Part shown: in pieces, positions 22,603 to 33,690 of the stretch
Position numbering within the stretch: the first letter of the stretch is position 1
How the letters are laid out: every line of letters begins with the position of its first letter
NCBI GenBank assembly: GCA_973895155.1
Contig: OZ316896.1
Span: forward strand, 23,746,001-23,810,000
Direction of reading: 5' to 3'
DNA length: 64,000 nucleotides
Source: Marsupella aquatica
Lineage: Eukaryota > Marchantiophyta
Notes under the pieces: model-generated
The model's database searches: none
Told to the model about the DNA's origin: nothing
Seen by the model: the letters and a program-made list of their open reading frames with translations, nothing else
Translations under genes and position numbers: made by a program

Positions 22603-24498
22603 ATGACGATGTTGTGCCTACAGTCACTTGCTCTCCCGCACGTCGAAATCCATCGTGCAGCCTTGCAGCCATGTTCAATGTCCTTCAATGACAGGAGTTG
22701 GGTCTGTCTAAATTCCTGGGAATCGTGGCAGAGAAGCAGGGCGGATTCTTTGAAATTCTCCACCTCTGTGCAGAAGGTAGGAATAAAAAGATTGAAAGCT
22801 TGCGGGGAGTACAGCTCAGTTCGGATGTCGGCAGGGGAAGCGATGAGCAGGAGCGCAGAGGGGGAACCGCTGAAGGTGATGATATCGGGAGCACCAGCTT
22901 CGGGGAAGGGCACTCAATGCGAGCTGATCATAGAGAAATTCGGGCTATCGCATATCTCCACTGGAGATTTGCTTCGAGCGGAGGTGGCTGCTGGTTCGGA
23001 CTCTGGGAAGACCGCCAGAATATACATGGACTCTGGCCTGCTCGTTCCTAACGAGATTGTGGTGGCCATGGTGGAGAAGAAGCTGGCTGCGAGCGAGCGT
23101 GGATGGTTGCTGGATGGCTATCCTCGGAGTCTGGAACAGGCAGAAGCCCTGGAAGCCATAAAAGTTCGACCGCAGCTCTTCATTCTCCTGGACGTACCTG
23201 ATGAGGTTCTAGTCCAAAGAATGGTGGGTAGAAGATTGGATCCCGTGACAGGAAAGATTTACCACATTACTTATTCTCCTCCTGAAACCGAGGAGATTGG
23301 CAGACGATTAATCCAGCGATTTGATGACACTGAAGAGAAGGCGAAAATTCGCCTAGCAACATATCACGCCAACGTAGAAGCTGTGATCGATGTGTACAAA
23401 GATAAAATCAAGCGTGTGGATGGCAACCGCCCAAAGAAGGATGTGTTTGCAGACATAGCTGGGATTCTGAAGGAGGTACAGGATAAAGACGATGTTGAGA
23501 TCAGCAATAACAGCAGATTAGCTGCAAAGCAACAAGCTGTGAATGGTTCTTCCTCGCCGGGGGTGACGACGACAGTGAACAAGCAGCGGCAAGATTCATT
23601 TGTCAACGAGTCGCTTGGAGTAGCGAAGAAAAAAGAATGGATGGGGGTGCCGACGAAACTTAACACAACGCCACATTCGCGAGAAATTCGAGAGTACTTT
23701 TATGCAGATGTTTGCACCGCCGTGAAAAGAGCTGTGGAGGACGGGATTCACAAGCTTAGGGTGCAAGTCACTATTCCCGAGCTTAACCCTGAAATGGACG
23801 TGTTCAGAATCGGTACCTTACTCGAGATAATCAGAGAGATTGCTTTCACATTTGCCAACGACGGAAGACGCGTCCGGGTGTGCGTGCAAGGATCCATGGG
23901 ACAAGGCATATTTTCTGGAATGCCTTTGCAGCTGGCAGGAACAAGACAGTTGCTAGACAGGATGGACTGGGGCGAGTACAGAGCCAAGGGCACCTTCATC
24001 AACATTGGGTCCGTTGGAGCTAAGGAAGTGAATCCCGATGATGACATGTTCATTCTCATAGCACCTCAGAACGCTGTGGGCAACTGCATCATTGACGATT
24101 TGAAAGCCATGGTAGCTGCGGCCGGTGACAGGCCTGTGATTATAGTTAACCCCAGGCTGAAGGACATTCCTGGATCAGGCGGAGTGATGCAAGTGCAAGG
24201 GAGGGAGAAAAGGCTCGAGTTTGTAGGGTCGTTTTTCACATGCTACCATTTCCGCCTGCTCTACCAATCTGCAACCCTGTACCCCATTCTCGGAGCTCTT
24301 CGTAGGGCTTACCCGTCTCCATATCAAATCTACAAGAGGGTGGACACAGACACCAAGAGTAAAGAGGAGTATGTGCTTTTACCCGACACCTTCGAGACAG
24401 AGCCGAGCCGTACGGAGATTGGCGATGCCTACTATGGCCGATCTCGGACCAAAGCCAAGGAAGGCATTTGGAGTTTCTTTAATCGAATTCTCAACTAA
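22603..24498 (+). CDS. Chloroplast-type adenylate kinase fused to a DUF1995 domain, intronless
   Basis: A 631-residue single-exon frame. Residues 1 to about 80 are Ser/Arg-rich, as expected for a plastid transit peptide. The adenylate kinase domain (about 90-310) shows the P-loop GAPASGKGTQ (96-105), HISTGDLLRAEV, WLLDGYPRSLEQAEAL with the DGYPR motif, VGRRLDPVTGKIYH at the lid, and RLIQRFDDTEEKAKIRL. After a low-complexity linker, a DUF1995 domain fills about 355-600 (VQVTIPELNPEMDVFRIGTL, LIAPQNAVGNCIIDDL, VIIVNPRLKD). This arrangement matches the plant plastid adenylate kinase 5 family (Arabidopsis At5g35170 type, about 590 residues). Such enzymes interconvert AMP, ADP and ATP; the role of DUF1995 is not settled. 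The lack of introns is notable because seed-plant relatives are, from memory, multi-exon. Two ATG codons lie close together (22603 and 22609). No lesion is seen. Confidence 0.93.
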   Translation: MTMLCLQSLALPHVEIHRAALQPCSMSFNDRSWVCLNSWESWQRSRADSLKFSTSVQKVGIKRLKACGEYSSVRMSAGEAMSRSAEGEPLKVMISGAPASGKGTQCELIIEKFGLSHISTGDLLRAEVAAGSDSGKTARIYMDSGLLVPNEIVVAMVEKKLAASERGWLLDGYPRSLEQAEALEAIKVRPQLFILLDVPDEVLVQRMVGRRLDPVTGKIYHITYSPPETEEIGRRLIQRFDDTEEKAKIRLATYHANVEAVIDVYKDKIKRVDGNRPKKDVFADIAGILKEVQDKDDVEISNNSRLAAKQQAVNGSSSPGVTTTVNKQRQDSFVNESLGVAKKKEWMGVPTKLNTTPHSREIREYFYADVCTAVKRAVEDGIHKLRVQVTIPELNPEMDVFRIGTLLEIIREIAFTFANDGRRVRVCVQGSMGQGIFSGMPLQLAGTRQLLDRMDWGEYRAKGTFINIGSVGAKEVNPDDDMFILIAPQNAVGNCIIDDLKAMVAAAGDRPVIIVNPRLKDIPGSGGVMQVQGREKRLEFVGSFFTCYHFRLLYQSATLYPILGALRRAYPSPYQIYKRVDTDTKSKEEYVLLPDTFETEPSRTEIGDAYYGRSRTKAKEGIWSFFNRILN

Positions 24499-27289
24499 GC
24501 ACCCTGGATGTAGAGAAAGGTATTCTGTACGTAAATTGTTTATATGTATCGCTATTGTTGAACATCTTTTTGTACAAGGACTAAGATGAGAGAGGATATC
24601 ACTGTTTGACGAGATTATCCTATCAATAGCCATCCTATCCTAGCGTCAATTTGTACACCAATTCCAATTTGCAGAGATGGGAAAGGGCGTGCTACAACGT
24701 ATACGGTTCTCACTGCCGTGCATTTCCCTGTTCTGCACATTGATGGAGAGCTTATCGTTAAACTTTCTAGATAGATAAAATTTTACCAATCTTGATAATT
24801 TAGTAGCAAATTATACAGTAACTCGATACAGATCTCCTAGGCCTCATCGCTGTAAAAGGAGACTCCTAGAAAATTGAACTACATGGCTGCTCTGTTAAAT
24901 TGAACGATATGCTCTGTATTTTCTTGAGCACGCCACCAAGACGCTATGGCAAGAACACATTCGAAAAACGACGATTTGTCTGACTTGGCAACAGCATAAT
25001 CAGAAAACTGCACTATACGTGGACTCTGTAATGGATAAACGAAGATGCCAGAAAATTGAGGAGGAAGCACTAGATACGAGAGCAATTGATGGACTTGCTA
25101 GTGATATACAGTACAGTAGGTGGCTAAATATTTTGCATCTTTGCCGCAGATCTGTATTTAGTGTTAATGTGGAGAGCTTCCGAACTAGTCCTGAGTCTAC
25201 TGTTTCTGCCTCACCGACAACTAATTCTGCTGAAGCTCCATTCGTGATTCCGTGGTCTTTGGAAGATGATCACCCTCTGCTAATTTGTTAGTATCGTTGT
25301 GCTGCAGGAAGGAGATCCTAACAGATTTCCAATTCCTGACATGTTACCTAGCTTGTTCGTGTTGGGGCTTCAGTGCCATTGCACATATGTCCCGTACACC
25401 ATGGACTGAAAATCGATTCATTCATTCATTCATTCTCACTCTCAGACCTTTCAGATTTTCATTGCACATATGTCCCGTACACCATGGACTGAAAATCGAT
25501 TCATTCATTCATTCTCACTCTCAGACCTTTCAGATTTTCATCACCGAGGGATACGAGTCCCTGGAAAGTTTCGTATGCCCCTCGGACTGTCCGCTGCCCA
25601 TCCATGTCCGTCTGCTGCCCGCAAAAATAGGAAAGTTATTACTCTTCCTCAAAAGTTTCCTATGAAAATCACCTTTGGTGGAGTTTGTGTACAAACAATA
25701 CGCAAACAGGGGGTTTCAAGCCTATACTTCTGCCTCCCTGGAGAGATGGTCTACCAAATGGTCGGCCACACTTCTAAAGCCTGCCGAATCCTAAGCCCTT
25801 TCCCCTCCCTTCATTGGGTTCCTTTGCCATTGGGATCTTGTCTCCAGGTTCAGAGTTTTTTGCCCTTGGGCAATGTGATATATAGTAGAGGTCACATCCC
25901 TGGTATTTATCTTGATCTTGTTGCGCAAGGATGGGCCAGCAACAGGCGGGCAGCAGGTGGGGACAACGTGACAATGTCATTTAAATGACATAACAGGGAT
26001 ACGCTGCCCCAAATAAACCTGACAATGCCACAAATGACAATCCAAGGATATGCCACCCCAAATTACACCCACACATACACACTTACACACCTCTTCCACA
26101 AAAAAGTGTCCCCATAATTGTACATCAAAATGTGTTAATATATAGTGTACTATGTCATTTCGTACCATGATTAACCTATTTGAGTTTGTTTAAAAACTGA
26201 GTGTTATTCTATATATTAAGTACCTGGCTGTCAGTTTTTGATGTGCAATTATCGGGACGCCGCAAAAACTAGGAGGCGAATATGCAGGGTCCAAGGACTA
26301 TGTAGAAAGATTTCTATCACAGGACACCTGGACTTTACAATGGACAGAACCTACAAGATTAAATGATCCTTCAAGGTCTGCATGTCCATTGAGAAAACCT
26401 CTATTAGGGCATTTCAAACGTCAGTTGGCAAAAAGTCTCGGGCAAATGCGTATTAAAAACTATAGTGAGAGGACCTTTCACTATCTACAGTGGTCGACTT
26501 ACAAAGTACAGAGGTTTCTGTGCCAAAGAAGGAGGGAATCAAAAAGGGAGCCAACGAAGAAAGGAGAAAGGGGTGTAGAAGAAAGAGGGAAGCAAAAGAG
26601 GAGCCAAAGAAGAAATGGGAAAGGGGAGGGCTAGTGCAAAAGGGCATGGGAAAATGGGGAGGTCCATGGCACCTATGCATGAGGACCAACTAGGATCCTC
26701 CCAAGTCCCATTCATGAGCAGGTTGTGAGGGGGAGGGGTAAGACTCACCGGTCTGCAGTTGCACCCCTCTGTTAGGGCGTCTCAAATACCATATTTTTCT
26801 AGATTTCTAGCTCCCAGGAGTGTCGCTGCCTGGGCCAACGTGCAGGACTGGTCGTGCACCGATTGTGGAGCCCAACCAGTCACCACCGGGAATGGTGAAC
26901 AGAACACCCGCTAGACTGCGATTAAGTGTGGCTGCACATGTAGGGTTTACAATGGTCCAACCCACAAAGTAGCAGCGCAAAGTGGCACAGGGACCAGCAT
27001 TGTTTAGTCAACCTACTTTATTGACTTCCCAGCATGAATTCACCTTAGCTCCGGGTGATGCGAGCAGGGAGGTGACATTCCGTAGCATTCTCAATGGCAT
27101 CAGGCAGTCAATCAAGAGGTGCTTTGTAGAGGGTTGTTTGTCATTTGCGTTTGCTTGGGATAAGAGATTTACCTAAGGTAGTCCCGAACTACTCAACTCT
27201 ACCTGCAATATGAAATGCAAAAATATGGACAATGGACAGATTCATCTAAACTAGATGATGTTGACATTGTGCCTGACGATGATCTTGGA
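24499..27289. other. Non-coding stretch downstream of the adenylate kinase gene
   Basis: No gene recognised. It contains an 83-bp tandem duplication (25377-25538), a CA-rich patch near 26068-26095, and a purine-rich patch near 26525-26635 that yields chance frames on both strands. Sequence between 26800 and 27290 may be decayed transposon flank, since it leads directly into the copia relic. Confidence 0.5.
25377..25538. repeat. Tandem duplication with an attc microsatellite difference
   Basis: Two units beginning cattgcacatatgtcccgta at 25377 and 25460 (period 83). They are nearly identical except that the first has one more ATTC tetranucleotide in its cattcattcattc run. Confidence 0.88.
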
Positions 27290-28530
27290 ATAAGGAGAGG
27301 CAAGTACTTCAAAGCAGAAGCAGGAGTGGACTATATCATTGCACACAGAGATGCAATCACTGAAGGATAACAAAACTTGGGAGTTGGTCAAGCTTCCTAA
27401 AGGCCAGCAAGTGCTAGACAATAAGTGGATTTACAAGCTGAAGGATCAATCCACGGGAGGTGGATCAAAGGTCTACAAGGCTAGGTTGGTAGCCAAGGGA
27501 TTCACACAGGAGAAAGGTGTGGATTACAATGAGGTCTTCTCACCAGTTTCTAAGTACTCTACAATATGGCTATTGTGTGTACTTGTTATTTTATTTGGTT
27601 TACTACTAGATCAGATGGATGTTGTCAAACGTACTTTCCTCTTTGGCATCTTGGAAGAGGTGATCTTCATGAGACAGTCACTAGGTTTTGTGAAGAAAGG
27701 ACAAGAGGAATTGGTTTGTAGATTGCTGAGATCCTTGTACAGGTTGAAGCAGTCACCAAGGTAGTGGAATAAGCGGTTTGACGATTGGATCCATGCACAG
27801 GGTTTTCACATAAGCGTGTTTGATCCTTGTGTGTACATATTAAACCGGTGAAGAATGTTGCCTTTGGTTTCATTGTTTTAGTACTTTATGTGGATGACAT
27901 GCTTATCGCGGCCAAAGATAGATCTAAGATTGTTAAGCTCAAGGTACTGTTCAGTGCAAAGTTTAAGATGAAGGACTTAGGGCCAGCTAAGAGGATTTTG
28001 GGTATGAAGATCACTAGGGACTTGGAGGCTGGTAAGCTATGGTTGACGTAGAGCAGTTATGCAAGGAAGGTAATTGCAAGGTTCAGCATTGGGAATAGCA
28101 AGCCAGTAAATACCCTGTTGGCTCCACACTTCAAGTTGTCATCTTTCTGTCCTAGGGATGAGACAGAAAAGGGGTTGATGTCAAAGGTTCCTTATGACAA
28201 GGTAGTGGGGAGTCTCATGTATTTGATGACTTGCACTAGACCTGATCTTGCCATGGCTATGGGCAAGGTGAGCAGGTACATATATGTCGAATCCAAGGAA
28301 GGTACAGTGAAGTGGATTTTTTGGTACTTGAAGGATACCGTGGATCATGGTCTTTTGTTTGATGCACATGCTGATAATGTGAGATCTCGTGTGAGAACAT
28401 TGATGGGATATATAGATGCTGACTAGGATCTAGATTGGAGGAGATCAACCACTGGGTATGTGTTCACACTTGGTGGTGGATGCATAAGTTGGAGGTCTAC
28501 TACTTGCAGACATAAGTTGGAGGTCTACTA
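27290..28530 (+). pseudogene. Ty1/copia relic C: reverse transcriptase and start of RNase H
   Basis: A plus-strand copy closely related to relic A. Frame 27339-27764 covers the first RT half (WELVKLPKGQQVLDNKWIYK, ARLVAKGFTQEKGVDY) and ends at a TAG where relic A has the Gln codon of SPRQWNK. The next part (27827-28051) carries LYVDDMLIAA and KDLGPAKRILGMKI and ends at a TAG where relic A has TQSS. A third part (28118-28426) continues to MGKVSRY with small indels and then the RNase H entry (TTGYVFTLGG). The sequence stops near 28530 in a 28-bp tandem repeat (28483-28532). It is clearly inactive. Confidence 0.9.
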
Positions 28531-30729
28531 CTAAGCATCACATCCAAAAATCCTTAGATGTGAGTAATCTGCTGGACGCCCGTACCTCATTTCAAATGGC
28601 GTTTTGAATCCAATAGAATTGGATGGAGAAAAATTTACCAAATAAGCTGCAGTGTTGACAGCTTCAGCCCAAAACTCATGTGGTAAGCATGATTGAGTTA
28701 ACATACTCCTCGAGCGATCCAATAGTGTTTGGTTGAGTCTCTCAAAAACACCATTCTGCTGAGAAGTATAACTTGTTGTGAGATGGCGGGTAATTCCCTG
28801 CTCCTTACAATACGTTCCAAATTCCTCGGAATTGTATTCATCGTCGTTATCCGATCAAAGATATCTCACCTTATTACCAGTTTGATTCTCAACTTGGGCT
28901 TTCCACTCCTTAAAAGTGGCAAAACATCAGACTTACTGTGTAAAAAGTATATCCACACATACCTTGAGTAATCGTCTATGAACGTGATATAGTATAACCG
29001 TCCAGAATGTGAGGGAGTAGGGACTGGACCCCACACATCACTATGTACATACTCAAGTACCTCCTTACTGGTGTGAGTTCCAACTCCGGAGGGTTTCCTA
29101 TGCTGTTTCCCAAGCACACAATGCTCACAAAATTCCAACTTACAAGATTGCAAATTAGAAAGTAATCCTTTCTTCTGAAGAATAACCAAACCTTTTTCAC
29201 TCATGTGGCCCAAATGGAAGTGCCACAGTCGGGCCGTCTCCTCATGAGATAAGGTTACATTGGCTTCATCACAAACTACACTGCCCTCCAAAACGTAAAG
29301 ATTGTTATGTCTTTTTCCCTTCAATACAACTTTAGTACTAGTTGAAACCTGAAGGACACCATTAGTAGAACTCCACTGATGGCCATTTGCTTCTAAAACT
29401 CCAAGTGAAATGAGATTTTGCATCATGTTGGGAATATGTCTCACATTCCTCAACGTTCTTACAGCACCATCAAACATCTGAAATCTTACAGATCCAAGTC
29501 CAACAACTTGACATGGGATTCCATTTCCCATCAACACTAACCCGTTGGAAACCGTGTAAGAACTGAAAAAATCTCTCTTAGAGAAAATGTGAAAAGTACA
29601 TGCACTATCTAGAATCCAGTCATCGCTACTTGGATGTGACACTACGTTGAGAGCATAACCTTGACATCACAATATGTCATCATCATCGAGTAAATCTACC
29701 TCATGCGAACTCGATGCCGCGTTGGCAGATGCAGTAGGGTTCTTTACTCGACAATCCCTTTTCATGTGGCCTGGCTTGCCACAATTCCAACATGCAAGAG
29801 GCTTCCTCTCTTGCGATTTCCCTCTGGATTTAGATCTCCCCCGTGATGTAGATCTAAACCTGTTTTGTTCATTCGTGCGTTGCGCTGCTCTCCCACGGTC
29901 CACGTTCAGCGCAGTGCCAGAAGAAAATATTGTCTGTGATTGACCCAACTTCTTCTGAGCATCATCAGACAGCAAGGAGCTCACCACGTCATTATACGAA
30001 ATGGATTTAGATCTCGGTACAAGAGCACCTGTTTCAAGCCCTCATATGATGGCTGTAAGGAGCTTAGCAGAACAAGGCCTTATCCTCATCTTCAACTCCT
30101 TTTCCCAGGTTTGACAGATCCACTGCTAGACTGTCAAATTCATCCAGGTGATCCTGCAGCTTTCTCCCTTCCTTAAGCCTGAGGCTCATCAAGAGAAACT
30201 TCTTGTAAAGCCGGTCTGACGCATCTTCCCGGTAGTACTTCTCTCTTAGAGCCTTGAACAATGACGCGCAATCCGCATAATCATCCAGCTGCTTGATGAT
30301 GTGCAGCTTGAGATATAGCATCACTGCATTAACAGCAATCACCTGCTCCTGTCTCCATTGCTTCTCTGAGATCTCCTCTTCTCCATCATACTACTCTCGC
30401 AAAGAGAGCAGATGAGCTAAGCCCATGGCCCGTAGAACACCCTTCACTTGTTTCTCCCACAACAAGTAATCAGTATGACCATCGTACTTCTCCACCTCAA
30501 ACTTCACTCCTCCAAATCTAGCCATCTCCCTCTTCTTCCCCACTACCATCAGCTCTGGTAGTAACACAGCTTCCTCCACTGCACGCCGCACCAGTGATCG
30601 TACCGGTGTTACAAGTTCCTCCTCAAATGGTAGCAGCTCCTCCTTAGACTCTCCGTCTGATCGGCGCGATTCTGAAGCTCCACCGACGCCAATTCTTCCA
30701 GTATCCTCTGAGTCACTCAAATGAAACAA
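28531..30729 (-). pseudogene. Ty1/copia relic D: gag, protease and integrase, minus orientation
   Basis: Read on the minus strand: gag N-terminus (30729-30391), gag core (30342-30064, LYLKLHIIKQLDDY and KEGRKLQDHLDEFDSL), and a CCHC zinc knuckle CWNCGKPGHMKRDC (29987-29667). Then protease (WILDSACTFH near 29610), the GAG-pre-integrase segment with its HHCC zinc residues (RLWHFHLGHMSEKG, CEHCVLGKQHRK), and integrase (HSDVWGP, YYITFIDDYSRYVW, then after a frame change QQNGVFERLNQTLLDRSRSM to YSHLRIFGCDA at 28531). The protease site reads DSA where DST or DSG is usual. Several frame changes and stops separate the pieces. RT and RNase H are missing in this orientation. Together with the inverted relic C it makes up nearly one whole element. 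Confidence 0.9.
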
Positions 30730-32118
30730 TCACAAAAAAATGTCTTTTTTGGAAACTTCTCATAAAACTCAAAACTCAACACCGCCGCGTAGCCCACAAA
30801 GCTAGGAGTCCAATACTGAAAGCCAAAATCAAAATCAAAATTCCACGGAAAAGTTATTTAAATTTTGGTTGGGGTGGGTAAAACCTTGGGAAACTCCCCC
30901 GTTTTGACCACCTCGGAGAATAACCAAAATACCCAGTACAACCCGTCGTCGGAATCATGATGTGATTGGTGCACCGCGTTGCTAACTCCAGTGGCAACAT
31001 CCTCGCCAAAAAAGAAACAAAAAGTTACCGTTTGCAGGCGGAATCTTTGTCGGACGGCCAAAAAATAGCTCTCTATTTTTGCAGTTTGACAGGTCTAACA
31101 GGGGGCCATTCCCCCTATCAGAGCGGTTAAAATGGAGGGTCACATGCCTGAGATGACCAATGAAAGGAGAGTCGGGAAAAAAACAAAAATTTGCCCTTAA
31201 AAGGGGGGTCTAAGCCCCTTTAAACAAGAATACACGTAAAAGGGCCGGGCCCGGGCCAAATACGCACGGTGGCGTACAGGCGGCCGTAGCCTGCCGTGTA
31301 CAGGCACGGGGGAGCGGGTGAGCAAGGGTGAGGGCAGGCGACCGGCTGCCATCGGCAGGTCACAGCCGCTTCGCGGCAGTAGGCAGCACGTGTGTATACA
31401 CACAGAAAAAATCCCACTAAATTAACCAAACACAATTTTGCCAATTAAAGTGAAAAAAAGCATGGGTTTCACACCTTAATCGTCGCTCTTTTACACGAGA
31501 AAGTGACCGCCGCCGACGGGAAAAGGTGTTGAATTACACCGGCATAGTCTGCAGCTCCAGCAGAGTAAAAAAATTCCGTCGCGATGCCTTCACTCCGCGT
31601 CAAGTGCCAATCCCGGGCTCAAAACGACCGCCTCATCGCGATCAAACCCGTTGAGCCGTGGCACTTCACGTTTCTTCCACTGAGTTGGACGTCATGAAGA
31701 GAAACCCAATTCAGATGGGAACAAGTTTCATAGCTTGTGAAAAAACCTGAACGCCTCCTTCACTTGTCACGTCGCACTCGGTAACAACTCGGCAGCAATC
31801 CAGCTACTGCAACGACCAGCTAGCTTCAACCTTCAACTTGAGCTATAATATGCGATCCCTCCCACACCGCATAGCTCACACCGTTGAAAAATGCAAACTC
31901 TGGTCTCTCCCCCGAAATACCGTCGAACACGAATAAACCCTGAACAATGCAAACTTTGATTCCTCCGCACCACGGATACCGATCAGCGAGTTCTAACCAT
32001 CGTTAGAAAGCCCTCTCACTAACCTATCCGCTCAACCACACACATTCAAGTTTCATGCGATGAAACTCTGAATGTACCATCGACACTAAACGTTGAAAAA
32101 ACCTCGTCACCTCCCAGG
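30730..32118 (-). mobile_element. Copia relic D leader (5' untranslated internal region)
   Basis: Non-coding leader between gag and the primer-binding site, matching 6054-7520 throughout. It contains the conserved stem-like run around 31198-31220 and lacks any credible ORF. Confidence 0.82.
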
Positions 32119-32133
32119 CATGCTTTGATACCA
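32119..32133 (-). promoter_or_regulatory. Copia primer-binding site, degraded
   Basis: Minus-strand TGGTATCAAAGCATG two bases inside the LTR. It matches the initiator tRNA-Met site TGGTATCAGAGC with one change. Confidence 0.8.
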
Positions 32134-32135
32134 CT

Positions 32136-32471
32136 TGTTGAGCATAGATGACATTTGCAACGGCAAGCCCATGAACCATCCAACGCACAATAGTCAACAC
32201 AGAGAGATACGTGGTTCACCTCCACATGAGGCTACGTCCACGGGAACACACAAGAGCTTTACTGCACTCTAGGCCGACCGGCCATACCAAGCATCCATAG
32301 CACAAGCTCTCCCTATCTCTCAACTAGCTCTGTAACAATGAGCCTAAGTTCCACCAGGGTCTGGCTTCAGCCCTAGCTATATGCACAAAAGATAACATTA
32401 GCTAAGTCCTAACCCGAGTTAGACTAACTGTGGTTAGCTCATGAGTCACAAGACTAGAGCAATATCTAACA
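32136..32471 (-). repeat. LTR of copia relic D, with internal-type sequence on both sides
   Basis: Related to the LTRs at 5713-6053 and 7538-7894, with minus-strand ends TGTTAG...CTCAACA. Its outer flank (32472-32484), read on the minus strand, is gagagggggagtt directly before TGTTAG. This resembles the polypurine tract before the LTR of relic A. The LTR therefore seems to sit between a PPT and a PBS. Confidence 0.82.
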
Positions 32472-32729
32472 AACTCCCCCTCTCACAACTACCCCCTGCC
32501 TTCCCCTCTCGTGACTGCCCCGTCTCCCAGGCTTGATGTTTAGAGCTTCAAAATGTTTACGGCATTCTTTGTTACGACATTCAAAAACTACAGCATGGGA
32601 AGAGGGTCACATCGTTCTTTGTTTGAGTTGACCATGGTTGGGCCTGAACCCATTGGCATTAACGCCTACGACCCGTCTCATAATTAACTACCCCACAAAA
32701 CATTGGCCCGGATGAACCCTGTTGCGGTG

Positions 32730-32752
32730 CACCACTACAGCATATTTGACAC
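32730..32752 (+). repeat. CACTA left terminal inverted repeat with CAC target duplication
   Basis: Target duplication CAC (32730-32732), then the terminal CACTACAGCA and an imperfect continuation. It pairs with 43540-43562. Confidence 0.9.
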
Positions 32753-32754
32753 TT

Positions 32755-33235
32755 TTGCGAAGGTATTTTTGTCGACGCTCTTGTATTTCTGATGGGCGGC
32801 GCTTGGCATAATTTGTGAATCAACCCGCATCGCAATTTGCGATTCTATCCCTATTGCAAAGATAATACTTGAAGCACATTATATCGCTAATACATTGCGA
32901 AGTAAATGATTTTGCAAGTTTTACCGAAACGCGCCGAATGGAAAGGCGCCTTCTGAAGACGCCGAAATCACTCGCCGACTCTGAAACTAACTGATGTAAA
33001 GATTTGTGAAGAAGGTTGGATTGAAATTGTTTTGCGATAGTATTTGTTTGACAAGTTTAAGAATGTCAGAGGATGGAAGATTTGCGAAACGGTGAGAATA
33101 TGAAATTTGTGATTGAATTTGCATCACAAGGTTGCGAAGAGCATTGTATGGAAATATTGAGAAACGAAAAGCTTTGTAGAAATTGCAAGTCTGGTGAGAT
33201 TTTGTGAGCTTCGCAAATTGTTCGCAAACTAAAAA
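32755..33235. repeat. Left subterminal TTGCGAA-type motif cluster
   Basis: Repeated TTTTGCGAA, TTTGCGAAA, TTGCGAAG, TTCGCAAA and near matches on both strands. Similar clusters occur at about 40565-40800, 42075-42260 and 43120-43530, and such density was not seen outside the element. Confidence 0.75.
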
Positions 33236-33249
33236 TTAAGATTTTTGTG

Positions 33250-33430
33250 AGGTGAGACAATGAAGAGGGTGGATGGTCCAATATATGGATGGGGCAGGAG
33301 GGAAGAGGAAGGGAGGATGGAGGGAGGTACAATGAAGGATGGAAAAGGGAGGGAGTACAATGGAAGAGGAAGGAGGGAGGAGAAAGAGGAAGGGAGGAGG
33401 AGGGACAGACGTACCACGGAGGAGGGAAAC
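33250..33430. repeat. Purine-rich (GGAGG/GAA) tract inside the CACTA element
   Basis: About 180 bases almost entirely A and G on the plus strand. It gives apparent frames on both strands that are composition artefacts. Confidence 0.7.
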
Positions 33431-33690
33431 ACGAGGGTGACAATGAAAATTATGGAATAAGTAGGAAATAAAGTTATATTGAGCAACAGAGGTTAGATAG
33501 AAAGTTGCATGTAAAATTCACAAGTGATCACAATAAAACAATACAATACATATGTCATGAGTATGACTCTTCAAAAGTGAATGGCAAATCTAAATATAGA
33601 CAATACTTTTTTATATCACCAAACATGAACAAATCAAATATAACATGAACAAATGTGTAGGCTGGACCCAAGTGCATATAAATATGTCCC

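Noticed and set aside
33066-33486. Overlapping Pro/Ser/Leu-rich and Arg/Glu/Gly-rich frames on opposite strands
   Set aside because: Both come from a purine-rich tract, with composition typical of low-complexity DNA and no motif.
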